A DNA stretch of 64,000 nt from DTU013 sp964512095. Lineage in GTDB: Bacteria; Bacillota; Clostridia; Acetivibrionales; DTU013. Made by a program: the position numbers and the translations under genes. The stretch is from the NCBI GenBank assembly GCA_964512095.1, contig CAZEIH010000007.1:1-64000 (forward strand). The letters run 5' to 3'. The first letter of the stretch is position 1; every line of letters begins with the position of its first letter. Of this stretch, positions 51,663-59,762 are shown piece by piece. The notes below the pieces were generated by a model that saw only the letters and a list, made by a program, of their open reading frames with translations, was not told the DNA's origin and did not search any database.

Positions 51663-52048
51663 TTGAAACTCGGTTCCTTGCTAAACGGTTATGAATACAT
51701 ATTGATTCAGGGAAATATTGAAACAGAAGTGGGAGATATATCCTATGACTCGCGAAAAGTAATAAATAGTTCAATTTATGTATGTATTGTAGGATTTGAC
51801 GCTGACGGTCACAACTATATATCTGAGGCAATATCAAAAGGTGCTACAGTAATAATCGTCGAGGATGATAAAAGAGAGATAACGAATAATGTTACTGTAA
51901 TAAAACTGTAATAAAAGTTGATAACGCAAGAAATGCGTTGGCTTTCATTTCGTCAAAATTTTATGGCAACCAATCCGCTGAATTGGAGATATTCGGAATT
52001 ACTGGAACAAGAGGCAAGACATCAACCGCTAATATTCTTTATAGGTGA
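51663..52048 (+). pseudogene. murE: murE fragment (UDP-MurNAc-tripeptide synthetase), frameshifted and truncated
   Basis: The first frame gives about 80 residues starting TTG/ATG-like MKLGSLLNGYEYI and containing VGDISYDSRKV and GFDADGHNYISEAISKGA, the N-terminal domain of MurE. It stops at 51909. A second frame continues with VDNARNALAFISSKFYG and the ATP-binding FGITGTRGKTSTANIL, ending in TGA at 52046. The break is caused by an 11-bp tandem duplication, ACTGTAATAAA, at 51894-51915; removing one copy restores a continuous reading frame. The central and C-terminal domains are missing. It is therefore a relic, not a functional ligase. Confidence 0.88.
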
Positions 52049-52137
52049 ACCTAAGTGAAATGGGGATCTTGGGTACAGTGGTTGTGAGGTGGAGTTAAAA
52101 CCCCACCTGCACGATAAAACCCACCGCGTAGGTCGAT

Positions 52138-52785
52138 TTACTTTTTTCCTTTGACTTCGGCAACGGGGCTCACATCAAAGGCCGGTTCTGTATTCGTGTA
52201 ATCGGGCTTTTTCATATAAAAGGGTCTTTCGTTCAGCTTATCCTGAACGATCCGCAGTGCTTCGCCAAAACGCTGGAAGTGAACTACCTCTCGTTCTCTT
52301 AAGAAGCGAAGAGGATCGATTACATCCGGGTCATCAGTCATATTAATCAGGTTTTCATATGTTGCTCGGGCTTTTTGCTCAGCAGCCAGATCCTCTGTTA
52401 AATCAGTGATAGGGTCTCCCTTTGAAGCAATGTATGCTGCTGTGAACGGAACACCGGCTGCATTGACGGGATATATTGCCCTGTCATGATCTGCAAAATA
52501 ACCACCAAGGCCTTCTCTTTCCATAATCTTTGCGGGAACTCCCTTTGTCAGCTGATGTACGATGGAGCCCACTATTTCAAGATGTGCTAATTCTTCCGTA
52601 CCTATATCGTTAAGAGTAGCCTTTGCGACTTCCGTAGGCATACTGAAACGCTGGCTAAGGTATCTGAGTGAAGCTGCAAGCTCACCATCGGGCCCGCCGT
52701 ATTGAGTTATAACATATTTGGCCAGTCTTGGATTGCAATTCTTTATTTTAACTGGGTATTCTAGTTTTTTTTCATAAACCCACAT
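52138..52785 (-). CDS. cotJC: Spore coat protein CotJC (manganese-catalase family)
   Basis: A 215-residue ferritin-like diiron/dimanganese protein. The conserved ligands appear in GELAASLRYLSQRF, GTEELAHLEIVGS and LREREVVHFQRFGEAL. It resembles manganese catalases and is an inner spore coat component in Bacillus. GGAGG lies upstream of the ATG. It is the third gene of cotJABC on the minus strand and is complete. A catalytic role is inferred from the metal ligands. Confidence 0.94.
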   Translation of the reverse strand: MWVYEKKLEYPVKIKNCNPRLAKYVITQYGGPDGELAASLRYLSQRFSMPTEVAKATLNDIGTEELAHLEIVGSIVHQLTKGVPAKIMEREGLGGYFADHDRAIYPVNAAGVPFTAAYIASKGDPITDLTEDLAAEQKARATYENLINMTDDPDVIDPLRFLREREVVHFQRFGEALRIVQDKLNERPFYMKKPDYTNTEPAFDVSPVAEVKGKK

Positions 52786-52827
52786 TTACACAACCTCCTT
52801 TATCAGTAATAAAATCTCTTAGACAGA

Positions 52828-53073
52828 TTAAGCCTCCCAGGGCCAAGGGCTTTCGATCCATGGCCAGGGGAAGGAATTGCTTGAGCTTGCTGTAATTGGT
52901 CCATACATGCTTTCATAATTATTTCTGAGCATCTTTGCTCTTTGGGCAGTATTTACAAAAACCATCAAAGCCTTCTGATCATATGGATGGGTATTCAGAT
53001 AAAGATTCAACTCTATTGCCATAAAATCAAGTGCCATTACTTCCTTTAGCATTTTATCGCGTGCATCACACAT
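52828..53073 (-). CDS. cotJB: Spore coat protein CotJB
   Basis: An 81-residue spore coat component with the family's MLKEVMALDFMAIELNLYLNTHP and DQKALMVFVN. A proline- and tryptophan-rich end has FPWPWIESPWPWE. The ATG at 53073 is chosen because GGAGGTG stands about seven bases upstream; a start at 53091 is not needed. It is transcribed between cotJA and cotJC. Confidence 0.92.
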   Translation of the reverse strand: MCDARDKMLKEVMALDFMAIELNLYLNTHPYDQKALMVFVNTAQRAKMLRNNYESMYGPITASSSNSFPWPWIESPWPWEA

Positions 53074-53114
53074 ACAAACACCTCCAATCAAATCATGAAC
53101 TAATAGGATAGCCG

Positions 53115-53408
53115 CTATCCATCATACGAGTAAGCGGGATCAGCTCCATATGGTCTGTCGAGCTCCGGGAAAATAGTGCCCTGTTTAAGGCCCAGCATCG
53201 GGGGATAAAGACAGCAAAGACACTGAAATGGTACATATGCATGTGCCAGTCTTGCTCCGACTATTGGTTGGGGATTATAATACTGCATTTTGCACATATC
53301 GAAATCATCACAGGACATTTTCTGGATATCAGCGACATCAGCCTTCACAGCAGCATTAGCTACCGGAAGGTTATCATAAGCTGAAGGCATTATATTATTA
53401 GCTAACAT
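53115..53408 (-). CDS. cotJA: Spore coat associated protein CotJA
   Basis: A 97-residue protein. The C-terminal half has ARLAHAYVPFQCLCCLYPPMLGLKQGTIFPELDRPYG, the CotJA signature. The start at 53408 (MLANNIMPSAY) follows GGGAGGGAG at the right distance. It is the first gene of cotJABC. It should be a sigma-E-dependent mother-cell gene by analogy; the promoter was not identified. Confidence 0.92.
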   Translation of the reverse strand: MLANNIMPSAYDNLPVANAAVKADVADIQKMSCDDFDMCKMQYYNPQPIVGARLAHAYVPFQCLCCLYPPMLGLKQGTIFPELDRPYGADPAYSYDG

Positions 53409-53492
53409 CAGGCTCCCTCCCATACACTTTTTGTATATAATATTCTTGTTTACATAAAAGTGTTCAATACAAACAAATAATCCATCATGACT

Positions 53493-53546
53493 TAATCATC
53501 GCTGACCTATAGAGAACAGCGATGAATGAAGACATTGATAAAATAA
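53493..53546 (-). repeat. Dispersed modular repeat family 1, partial copy F (inverted)
   Basis: A partial copy with ATCGCTGACCTATAGAGAACAG and TGAATGAAGACATTGATAAAA, matching the palindrome and head modules in reverse. It is in the intergenic space between cotJA and rpsO, next to the rpsO promoter. Confidence 0.55.
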
Positions 53547-53550
53547 AACA

Positions 53551-53579
53551 TTTACTTTATGGAAATAATGTGTTAGAAT
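53551..53579 (+). promoter_or_regulatory. rpsO promoter
   Basis: TTTACT (53551-53556) and TAGAAT (53574-53579) with a 17-bp spacer, followed by a transcript leader of about 85 bases. Confidence 0.8.
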
Positions 53580-53585
53580 GTTGCA

Positions 53586-53671
53586 GTGCAATTAATCAAC
53601 CATGTGCTCGGTTGCTGGAGGCTCCGACCAACTAGCTGGGCTCGTGGCGCTAAAAACAAGGAGGCAGTAAA
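53586..53671 (+). promoter_or_regulatory. Structured rpsO leader
   Basis: GGTTG...CCAAC and GCTGG/CTAGC-type pairings around GGAGGCTCCGACC form compact hairpins upstream of GGAGGC at the ribosome site. In Gram-positive bacteria S15 commonly represses its own leader. That function is inferred here. Confidence 0.5.
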
Positions 53672-53935
53672 ATGTTAAAGGAAAAGAAAACCGAAATTAT
53701 TGAAACGTACAAGCTTCATGAGGGCGATACAGGCTCTCCGGAAGTACAGATTGCTATCCTCACAGAGAGGATAAACCATCTTAACGAGCATCTTAAGGAC
53801 CATAAAAAGGATCACCATTCCAGAAGGGGTCTTTTGAAAATGGTAGGACAGAGAAGAGGATTGCTGAATTATTTGATGGCCAACAATATCGAAAGGTATC
53901 GTATCATAATTGAAAAACTCAATCTTAGGAAATAG
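53672..53935 (+). CDS. rpsO: 30S ribosomal protein S15
   Basis: An 87-residue S15 that binds 16S rRNA and nucleates the platform of the small subunit. It has LHEGDTGSPEVQIAILTERINHLNEHLKDHKKDHHSRRGLLKMVGQRRGLLNYL. AAGGAGGC precedes the ATG. A terminator lies directly after the stop. It is followed by pnp, the same order as in many bacteria. Confidence 0.97.
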   Translation: MLKEKKTEIIETYKLHEGDTGSPEVQIAILTERINHLNEHLKDHKKDHHSRRGLLKMVGQRRGLLNYLMANNIERYRIIIEKLNLRK

Positions 53936-53938
53936 TAT

Positions 53939-53969
53939 TGAGCGGGGTTTCCCGCTCATTATTTTTACA
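53939..53969 (+). terminator. Terminator after rpsO
   Basis: TGAGCGGG and CCCGCTCA form a perfect stem with a four-base loop, followed by a T-rich tail. Confidence 0.85.
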
Positions 53970-54012
53970 TATAACGTCGTATTTAAGGGAAACCTTAATA
54001 TAAATTACTACT

Positions 54013-54152
54013 GACGGAATGATTGCTGCAGTGAACAGAGAACAGAGACCAGTAGCCGTAAGAAGCAACTAAGATAATGAATTATGGTTTAGTTGGGCGA
54101 AAATTTGCGGTTTCTGGTGTCCGTTTTCTGTAATATCTGCCTCTGTTCCGTC
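54013..54152 (+). promoter_or_regulatory. Long imperfect stem in the pnp leader
   Basis: GACGGAA (54013-54019) pairs with TTCCGTC (54146-54152), and CAGAGAACAGAGACCA (54036-54051) pairs with TGGTGTCCGTTTTCTG (54115-54130) with two mismatches. This makes an extended hairpin ahead of the pnp ribosome site. Confidence 0.65.
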
Positions 54153-54179
54153 ATGTGGGAAAATACAAGGAGGCATTTT

Positions 54180-56285
54180 ATGTTTAAAAAGTTCAGTACG
54201 AAAATAGCTGGAAGAGATTTAATAGTTGAAACCGGCAAACTTGCCCAGTTGGCAAATGGAGCTGCTCTGATAAGGTATGGCGACACTGTCGTTATGTCCA
54301 CAGCAACAGCATCTACGAACCCCAGAGATGGCATCGATTTCTTTCCACTCAGTGTGGACTACGAAGAAAAACTATATTCCGTTGGAAAAATCCCCGGTGG
54401 ATTTATCAAAAGGGAAGGCAAGCCTTCCGAAAAAGCTGTTCTCACATCAAGAGTAATTGACAGGCAAATTCGTCCTTTATTCCCAAAGGATCTTAGAAAT
54501 GACGTAGCTGTTGTTAATACAGTCCTTTCAGTTGACCAGGACAATTCTCCTGAAATAGCTGCAATGATTGGCGCATCCATAGCTATCAGTATTTCAGATA
54601 TTCCCTTCAAGGGACCTATTGGTGGAATAGTAATTGGTCTGGTTGATGGCGAAATTATTATCAACCCCAATGCCGATGAAAGAAAAAAGAGCGATATGTA
54701 TGTTACGTTAGCTGGTTCCAGTGAAAAGATAACTATGATAGAAGCTGGTGCAAAGGAAGTTCCCGATGAAATCATGTTCGAAGCAATTAAAAAAGGACAT
54801 GAGGAGATAAGAAAGATCACAGCTTTTATTAGTGATATCGTGGCTGAAATCGGCAAAGCTAAATTCGAATACACGTCTGCAGAAGTACCACAAGAAGTAT
54901 TCCAGGCAGTTTATGACCTGGCACATGAAGGAATGCGTCAGGCTGTTCTGACAGATGACAAGACTGTTAGAGATATCCAGGTGGCAGCGCTTACTACGGA
55001 TGTACAGCAGAAGCTTGAAGAAACGTTCCCGGATAGTGGGTCAGTCATTGCAGAAGCAATCTACAAGCTAGAAAAAAAGGTAGTAAGGAATTATATTCTA
55101 AATGAAGGCAAGAGAGTCGATGGAAGAAGACTTGATGAAATAAGACCTATGTCTGCTGATGTTTCATTGCTTCCAAGAACTCATGGCTCAGGGCTTTACC
55201 AAAGAGGCCAGACACAGGTAATGACCATTGTTACCCTTGGTGGTATAAGTGAATCTCAGATGCTTGACGGTGTTGACCTTGAGGATGAAAAAAGATATAT
55301 GCACCACTACAATTTCCCCGGCTACAGTGTGGGGGAGGCAAAGACATCAAGAGGCCCTGGCAGAAGAGAGATAGGCCATGGTGCTCTTGCAGAAAGAGCA
55401 TTGGAGCCTGTAATACCAAGTGAAGACGATTTCCCTTATGCTCTAAGGCTGGTTTCAGAAGTTATGATGTCAAACGGCTCAACTTCACAGGGCAGCGTAT
55501 GTGCTAGCACACTGGCTCTCATGGATGCTGGCGTTCCGATAAAGGCTCCTGTAGCAGGCATATCTTCTGGTCTTGTAATTGATGAAGAAAATCCTGAAAG
55601 ATTTGTCACATTCATGGACATACAGGGTATAGAGGACTTTTTTGGTGACATGGACTTCAAAGTAGCAGGTACTAAGAAGGGTATTACAGCTATACAGATG
55701 GATATCAAGGTGGATGGCCTTTCATATGAAATAATCAGACAGGCCTTCGAGCTCACTAAAAAAGGACGTTTCCAGATAATTGACGAGGTCATCACACCGG
55801 TTATAGCCGAGCCAAGACAGTCAGTATCCAAGTATGCGCCCAAAATGTACAAAATGAACATTGATCCTGACAAGATTAGAGATGTCATTGGACCTGGCGG
55901 AAAGGTAATCAACAAGATAATCGACGAAACCGGAGTCAAGATAGACATTGAGGATGACGGCAGAGTATTTGTGTCAACACCTGATGAAGCAGCAGGTAAA
56001 AAGGCTATGTCTATAATTGAGGCTATTACAAAGGATGCTCAGCCCGGACAGATATTCATGGGCAAGGTAACAAGGCTTATGACCTTTGGAGTATTTGTGG
56101 AATTCGCTCCTGGTAAGGAAGGTCTTGTACACATCTCAAAGCTTGACAACAAGAGAGTTGCTAAGGTAGAAGATGTATGTAAGGTGGGAGATGAAATGCT
56201 GGTCAAGGTGCTTGAAGTTGACAAGCAGGGACGCATCAACCTTTCAAGGAAAGATGCACTGCCTGAAAACAATAGCGAACAGTAA
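54180..56285 (+). CDS. pnp: Polynucleotide phosphorylase
   Basis: A 701-residue 3'-5' exoribonuclease that uses phosphate to degrade RNA and is a degradosome component. Two RNase PH domains (about 1-210 and 300-540) are joined by a helical domain. The second PH core has RTHGSGLYQRGQTQ and FPGYSVGEAKTSRGPGRREIGHGALAERAL. A KH domain (about 555-610, DVIGPGGKVINKIIDETG) and an S1 domain (about 622-690) follow. The ATG at 54180 with AAGGAGG upstream is chosen over 54093. It is preceded by a long leader hairpin and followed by a terminator. Confidence 0.97.
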   Translation: MFKKFSTKIAGRDLIVETGKLAQLANGAALIRYGDTVVMSTATASTNPRDGIDFFPLSVDYEEKLYSVGKIPGGFIKREGKPSEKAVLTSRVIDRQIRPLFPKDLRNDVAVVNTVLSVDQDNSPEIAAMIGASIAISISDIPFKGPIGGIVIGLVDGEIIINPNADERKKSDMYVTLAGSSEKITMIEAGAKEVPDEIMFEAIKKGHEEIRKITAFISDIVAEIGKAKFEYTSAEVPQEVFQAVYDLAHEGMRQAVLTDDKTVRDIQVAALTTDVQQKLEETFPDSGSVIAEAIYKLEKKVVRNYILNEGKRVDGRRLDEIRPMSADVSLLPRTHGSGLYQRGQTQVMTIVTLGGISESQMLDGVDLEDEKRYMHHYNFPGYSVGEAKTSRGPGRREIGHGALAERALEPVIPSEDDFPYALRLVSEVMMSNGSTSQGSVCASTLALMDAGVPIKAPVAGISSGLVIDEENPERFVTFMDIQGIEDFFGDMDFKVAGTKKGITAIQMDIKVDGLSYEIIRQAFELTKKGRFQIIDEVITPVIAEPRQSVSKYAPKMYKMNIDPDKIRDVIGPGGKVINKIIDETGVKIDIEDDGRVFVSTPDEAAGKKAMSIIEAITKDAQPGQIFMGKVTRLMTFGVFVEFAPGKEGLVHISKLDNKRVAKVEDVCKVGDEMLVKVLEVDKQGRINLSRKDALPENNSEQ

Positions 56286-56297
56286 TTAAGTGTATGT

Positions 56298-56352
56298 AAG
56301 GGCGGTTGCACAACAGGTATATTTGCTGTTGAAACCGTCCTTTTCTTTTTTA
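56298..56352 (+). terminator. Terminator of pnp
   Basis: GGGCGGTT and AACCGTCC pair, with an inner CAACAG/CTGTTG stem, followed by TTTTCTTTTTT. Confidence 0.85.
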
Positions 56353-56386
56353 GAGCATTATATAAAGTTATATTCAGGGAGGTAGT

Positions 56387-57640
56387 ATGCTAAACAAGTT
56401 TTCTCTTAAAAACGGAGTCACGGTAGTATGTGAGAAAATTCCCTATGTTAGATCTGTTTCAGTAGGCATATGGGTAAGGACAGGGTCCAGAGATGAGGAC
56501 GCCAAGGTCAACGGTATATCGCATTTTATAGAGCATATGCTTTTTAAAGGCACTCAAAATAGGAGCGCTGCACAGATAGCTGAGGCTATCGACAATATTG
56601 GAGGACAGATCAATGCTTTTACCGGAAAGGAGTGCACCTGCTTTTATGCAAAAACACTGGATGAGCATATAGATGTTGCATTAGATGTTTTAAGCGATAT
56701 GCTTTTTAATTCGAAATTTGCAACTAAGGACATAGCTCTTGAAAAAAAGGTAATCATTGAGGAAATAGGAATGTATGAGGATTCTCCTGAGGATCTTGTA
56801 CATGATGTGCTCTCAGAAACTGTTTGGGGAGGAAGCTCTATCGGCTATCCAATACTGGGCACAAAAAAGTCTCTTCGCAATATCAATAGAGAAAGAATAC
56901 TGGAGTATATGAATGAGCGCTATACCCCTGCCAATTCAGTGATTGCAATTGCAGGAAATTATGATGATGTACAGCTGAAGGAATTGCTGGAAATACATTT
57001 TGAAAAATGGAGCAACACAGAAGTACATAACAAATACGAGGGAAAAGTAGTGTTTAAGCCTGAAGTAAGAATTAGGGAAAAGGATACCGAACAGGTTCAT
57101 ATATGCATGGGCTTTCAAGGCATTAAAAACGGTGATAGCAACCTATATCCCCTTTTGGCAGTAAATAATATATTGGGTGGCGGCATTAGCTCAAGACTAT
57201 TCCAGAGGATTAGAGAGAAAAAGGGGCTTGTATATTCGATTTACTCCTATCCCACTACATATAAGGATACCGGCCTTTTTACAGTTTATGCGGGGATGAA
57301 GCCTGATAATCTGGAGGCGGTTGTAAATCTTATTATTGATGAAATAAGTGTATTGAAAAAGAAGAGGATATCCCAATCTGAGCTTGACAAAACAAAAGAG
57401 CAGATGAAGGGTAATTACATACTTGGGCTTGAAAGCACAGGTAGCAGGATGAACAGCATAGGAAAGTCGGAATTGCTGCTTGGCTATATAAATACCCCTG
57501 ATGAGATAATGGAGAAGATAAATTCCATTACCATTGAGGGAGTTGAGGACATTCTATCTAAAGTCCTTGATTTGGATAGAAAGGGGATCTCGATAGTGGG
57601 AAGTGTCAGAGATGGCCAGACACTAAGTTCTACAAGATAA
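56387..57640 (+). CDS. M16 family zinc peptidase (YmxG/pitrilysin)
   Basis: A 417-residue metallopeptidase of the M16 family. It has the inverted zinc motif HFIEH at residues 46-50, the third ligand glutamate in KKVIIEEIGMYEDSPED, and a C-terminal inactive half with GGGISSRLFQRIREKKGLVYSIYSY. The length is normal for the single-subunit bacterial proteins next to pnp in Firmicutes (YmxG in Bacillus). The substrate is unknown. GGGAGGT precedes the ATG. It is a separate transcript from pnp. Confidence 0.92.
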   Translation: MLNKFSLKNGVTVVCEKIPYVRSVSVGIWVRTGSRDEDAKVNGISHFIEHMLFKGTQNRSAAQIAEAIDNIGGQINAFTGKECTCFYAKTLDEHIDVALDVLSDMLFNSKFATKDIALEKKVIIEEIGMYEDSPEDLVHDVLSETVWGGSSIGYPILGTKKSLRNINRERILEYMNERYTPANSVIAIAGNYDDVQLKELLEIHFEKWSNTEVHNKYEGKVVFKPEVRIREKDTEQVHICMGFQGIKNGDSNLYPLLAVNNILGGGISSRLFQRIREKKGLVYSIYSYPTTYKDTGLFTVYAGMKPDNLEAVVNLIIDEISVLKKKRISQSELDKTKEQMKGNYILGLESTGSRMNSIGKSELLLGYINTPDEIMEKINSITIEGVEDILSKVLDLDRKGISIVGSVRDGQTLSSTR

Positions 57641-57651
57641 TCCTTCTAGTG

Positions 57652-57710
57652 AGGGCGAATTCATTTCGCCCGTAGCGAGGGGGTATGGGGGCCTGCCCCC
57701 ATTGGAATTG
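57652..57710 (+). repeat. Dispersed repeat family 2, short copy
   Basis: Only the right-hand core is present: GGGCGAATTCATTTCGCCCG, TAGCGAGGGGGTATGG and the hairpin GGGGGCCTGCCCCC with ATTGGAATTGAA. Confidence 0.75.
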
Positions 57711-57717
57711 AATTGCA

Positions 57718-57757
57718 AATGCTCCGGACTAACCGATAAGGTTCCGGGGCATTTTTT
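57718..57757 (+). terminator. Terminator of the M16 peptidase gene
   Basis: AAATGCTCCGGA and TTCCGGGGCATTT pair and run into T6. Confidence 0.85.
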
Positions 57758-57847
57758 CATACAAGCACTTGTTTATGCCAATCTACATAAAATGAATTAG
57801 TGTTTATGCTTTATGTATTTGCTGGGGTAGACAAGGGGGAAAAAGTA

Positions 57848-58720
57848 ATGAACAATATGAAATATACAGTGATTGGCGGAGATTTGAGAAATGTCAAGCT
57901 TGCTGAGGCTATAACTTCTGACGGAAACCAGGTTAATCTTTTTGGCTTTAGAGATGCAGGCTTTGAAACCATACTTAAAGAAATTGATGATCTAGACGGG
58001 GCTATTGACGATTCGCAAATTGTCATCGGACCTTTGCCATGTACAAACGACAATGAGACATTAAACACTCCATTCCACAAAGAGAAAATTCTGATAAACG
58101 AAGTTTTTATAAAGATGAAAAAAAGTCAATTGTTCATAGCAGGCAGAATAAGCGATAAGATCGCTCAGTTAGCAAAGGCATACAATGTCTATACAATAGA
58201 CATTCTTGAGCGAGAGGAAATGGCCGTTCTTAACAGCATACCGACAGCTGAGGGTGCTATTCAAATCGCTATGGAGGAGCTGCCCATCACATTGAATGGC
58301 AGCAAAATACTCATACTTGGTTATGGGAGGCTGGGCAAGGTACTAGCCAGGATGTTGTCCGGTATAGGAGCAGATGTTTATGTAGAGGCTCGGAAATACT
58401 CTGACATTGCATGGTTGAAGGTCTATGGCATAAATCCTATTTACATAAATGAGTTAGATAAGTATTTAAGTAATATGGATGTCATTTTCAATACAATTCC
58501 TACTAGGATTCTCAACAGTAATATGCTGAAAATTATTGAAAAAAATTGTCTTGTAATAGATCTTGCATCAAAGCCCGGAGGGGTTGACTTTGAAAGGGCA
58601 AAAATGTTGGGTATTAAAGTTATCTGGGCCCTGTCACTGCCCGGGAAGGTAGCTCCTGTAACTGCCGCAAATTACATGAAGCATACTATATATAATATCA
58701 TAGAGGAGCTGGGGGTGTAA
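57848..58720 (+). CDS. dpaA: Dipicolinate synthase subunit A
   Basis: A 290-residue oxidoreductase subunit that, with DpaB, makes dipicolinic acid for the spore core. An N-terminal domain has VIGGDLRNVKLAEA. The NAD(P) domain (about 145-250) has LILGYGRLGKVLARMLSGIGADVYV. The segment VIDLASKPGGVDFERAKMLGIKVIWALSLPGKVAPVTA is typical of the family. The ATG at 57848 with AAGGGGG upstream is chosen over an in-frame start at 57800. The gene is followed two bases later by dpaB. Expression is expected in the mother cell under sigma-K. Confidence 0.94.
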   Translation: MNNMKYTVIGGDLRNVKLAEAITSDGNQVNLFGFRDAGFETILKEIDDLDGAIDDSQIVIGPLPCTNDNETLNTPFHKEKILINEVFIKMKKSQLFIAGRISDKIAQLAKAYNVYTIDILEREEMAVLNSIPTAEGAIQIAMEELPITLNGSKILILGYGRLGKVLARMLSGIGADVYVEARKYSDIAWLKVYGINPIYINELDKYLSNMDVIFNTIPTRILNSNMLKIIEKNCLVIDLASKPGGVDFERAKMLGIKVIWALSLPGKVAPVTAANYMKHTIYNIIEELGV

Positions 58721-58722
58721 TC

Positions 58723-59301
58723 ATGAAACTAAGAGATGTAAAGGTTGGGTTTGCTTTCACCGGCTCATTTTGTACCTTTGCAAGTGTAGTTATAGAATTG
58801 GAGAAGGTGGCTTCTGAAGGAGCAGATATTACACCAATTATTTCTTATTCAGTTGATAGCTTCGATACTAAATTTGGTAGGGCAGATGAGTGGAAAACCA
58901 AAATAGAGGCAGTAACCGGGAAAATGCTAATTAGGTCGATTACAGATACTGAGCCCATAGGTCCCAAAGCATTATTAGATATACTTGTTGTGGCTCCATG
59001 CACTGGGAATACGCTGGGAAAGTTGGCAAACGGCATTACAGATACCCCTGTAACCATGGCATGCAAGGCACATTTAAGAAACGGCAGACCCTTGCTTCTG
59101 GCCGTTTCTACAAATGATGGTTTAGGTATTAATGCTAAGAATATTGGCTTCTTGCAGAACTGTAAAAATATTTTCTTTGTACCATATAAACAGGATGATC
59201 CTCTAAAAAAATGTAATTCAATTATAGCCAGGTTTGATTTATTGGTTCCGGCCATAGAGTCTGCTTTGAGGGGAAAACAGCTTCAGCCGGTGCTTGTTTA
59301 G
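58723..59301 (+). CDS. dpaB: Dipicolinate synthase subunit B
   Basis: A 192-residue flavoprotein-like subunit related to the phosphopantothenoylcysteine decarboxylase/flavin-binding fold. It starts with VKVGFAFTGSFCTFA and has DILVVAPCTGNTLGKLANGITDTPVTMACKAHLRNGRPLLLAVSTNDGLG. It completes dipicolinate synthase with the product of the adjacent dpaA. Both genes are complete. Clostridia that lack dpaAB use EtfA instead, so this organism uses the Bacillus-type route. Confidence 0.94.
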   Translation: MKLRDVKVGFAFTGSFCTFASVVIELEKVASEGADITPIISYSVDSFDTKFGRADEWKTKIEAVTGKMLIRSITDTEPIGPKALLDILVVAPCTGNTLGKLANGITDTPVTMACKAHLRNGRPLLLAVSTNDGLGINAKNIGFLQNCKNIFFVPYKQDDPLKKCNSIIARFDLLVPAIESALRGKQLQPVLV

Positions 59302-59313
59302 CAGGTCGTTAAT

Positions 59314-59359
59314 GAAATTGGCATAGCTGGATTCACGGCTATGCCAATTTCTTTTTTTT
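59314..59359 (+). terminator. Terminator of dpaAB
   Basis: GAAATTGGCATAGC and GCTATGCCAATTTC form a perfect 14-base stem with a ten-base loop, followed by eight Ts. Confidence 0.95.
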
Positions 59360-59473
59360 AACTCTGATGATTATAAACCTATCGTCACTGTCTGTAATGC
59401 CTGTAATGTCTGCAATTACTGTAAGGTAGTTAGATTTAATGAAAACATGGCAATTCTCCTAAGTATATATTGT

Positions 59474-59601
59474 TATTTATCTATGTCTTCAGAAGACGCT
59501 GACCTCTATAGGTCGGCGATGAATGAAGACGAATTAATTAACTTCCTTGGTCAGGTGGAGTTCAGTCTCCACCTGACTCCCTGAGCGAAGCGAATTGACT
59601 A
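59474..59601 (+). repeat. Dispersed modular repeat family 1, copy G (most complete)
   Basis: In order: head TTATCTATGTCTTCAGAAGA, palindrome GACCTCTATAGGTC, GGCGATGAATGAAGACG, central AATTAATTAACTTCCTTGG, hairpin TCAGGTGGAG...CTCCACCTGA and tail CTCCCTGAGCGAAGCGAATT. The first copies A-F appear to be shorter mosaics of these parts. Confidence 0.85.
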
Positions 59602-59680
59602 GCAGTTCCATTTCATCATGTCAGTGAGAAGATTTGGTAGGGCACCTGGCGAAAAAAGGGAGTCGTTTTATTTAATGTTT

Positions 59681-59710
59681 TTGTGATTTATTGTTCCTTG
59701 GTGGTATAAT
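59681..59710 (+). promoter_or_regulatory. Probable promoter of the ECF S-component gene
   Basis: TTGTGA (59681-59686) and TATAAT (59705-59710) with an 18-bp spacer. Confidence 0.6.
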
Positions 59711-59762
59711 CACTTTGACAGATATATCTTTTTATCATAAGAATGATGGAGGTAATATAATC

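Larger units (their letters stand above)
59302..59762. other. 461-bp non-coding interval with full-length family 1 repeat
   Basis: It holds the dpaAB terminator, the longest family 1 copy (G) and the promoter of the ECF gene. There is no recognised riboswitch or coding sequence. Confidence 0.7.

Noticed and set aside
52075..52110. Terminator of cotJC at AGGTGG...CCACCT
   Set aside because: The stem is present but no T-run follows in the cotJC direction, so it was not annotated.
59602..59762. Vitamin riboswitch upstream of the ECF S-component gene
   Set aside because: None of the usual cores (for example thiamine CTGAGA or the flavin RFN elements) is visible.
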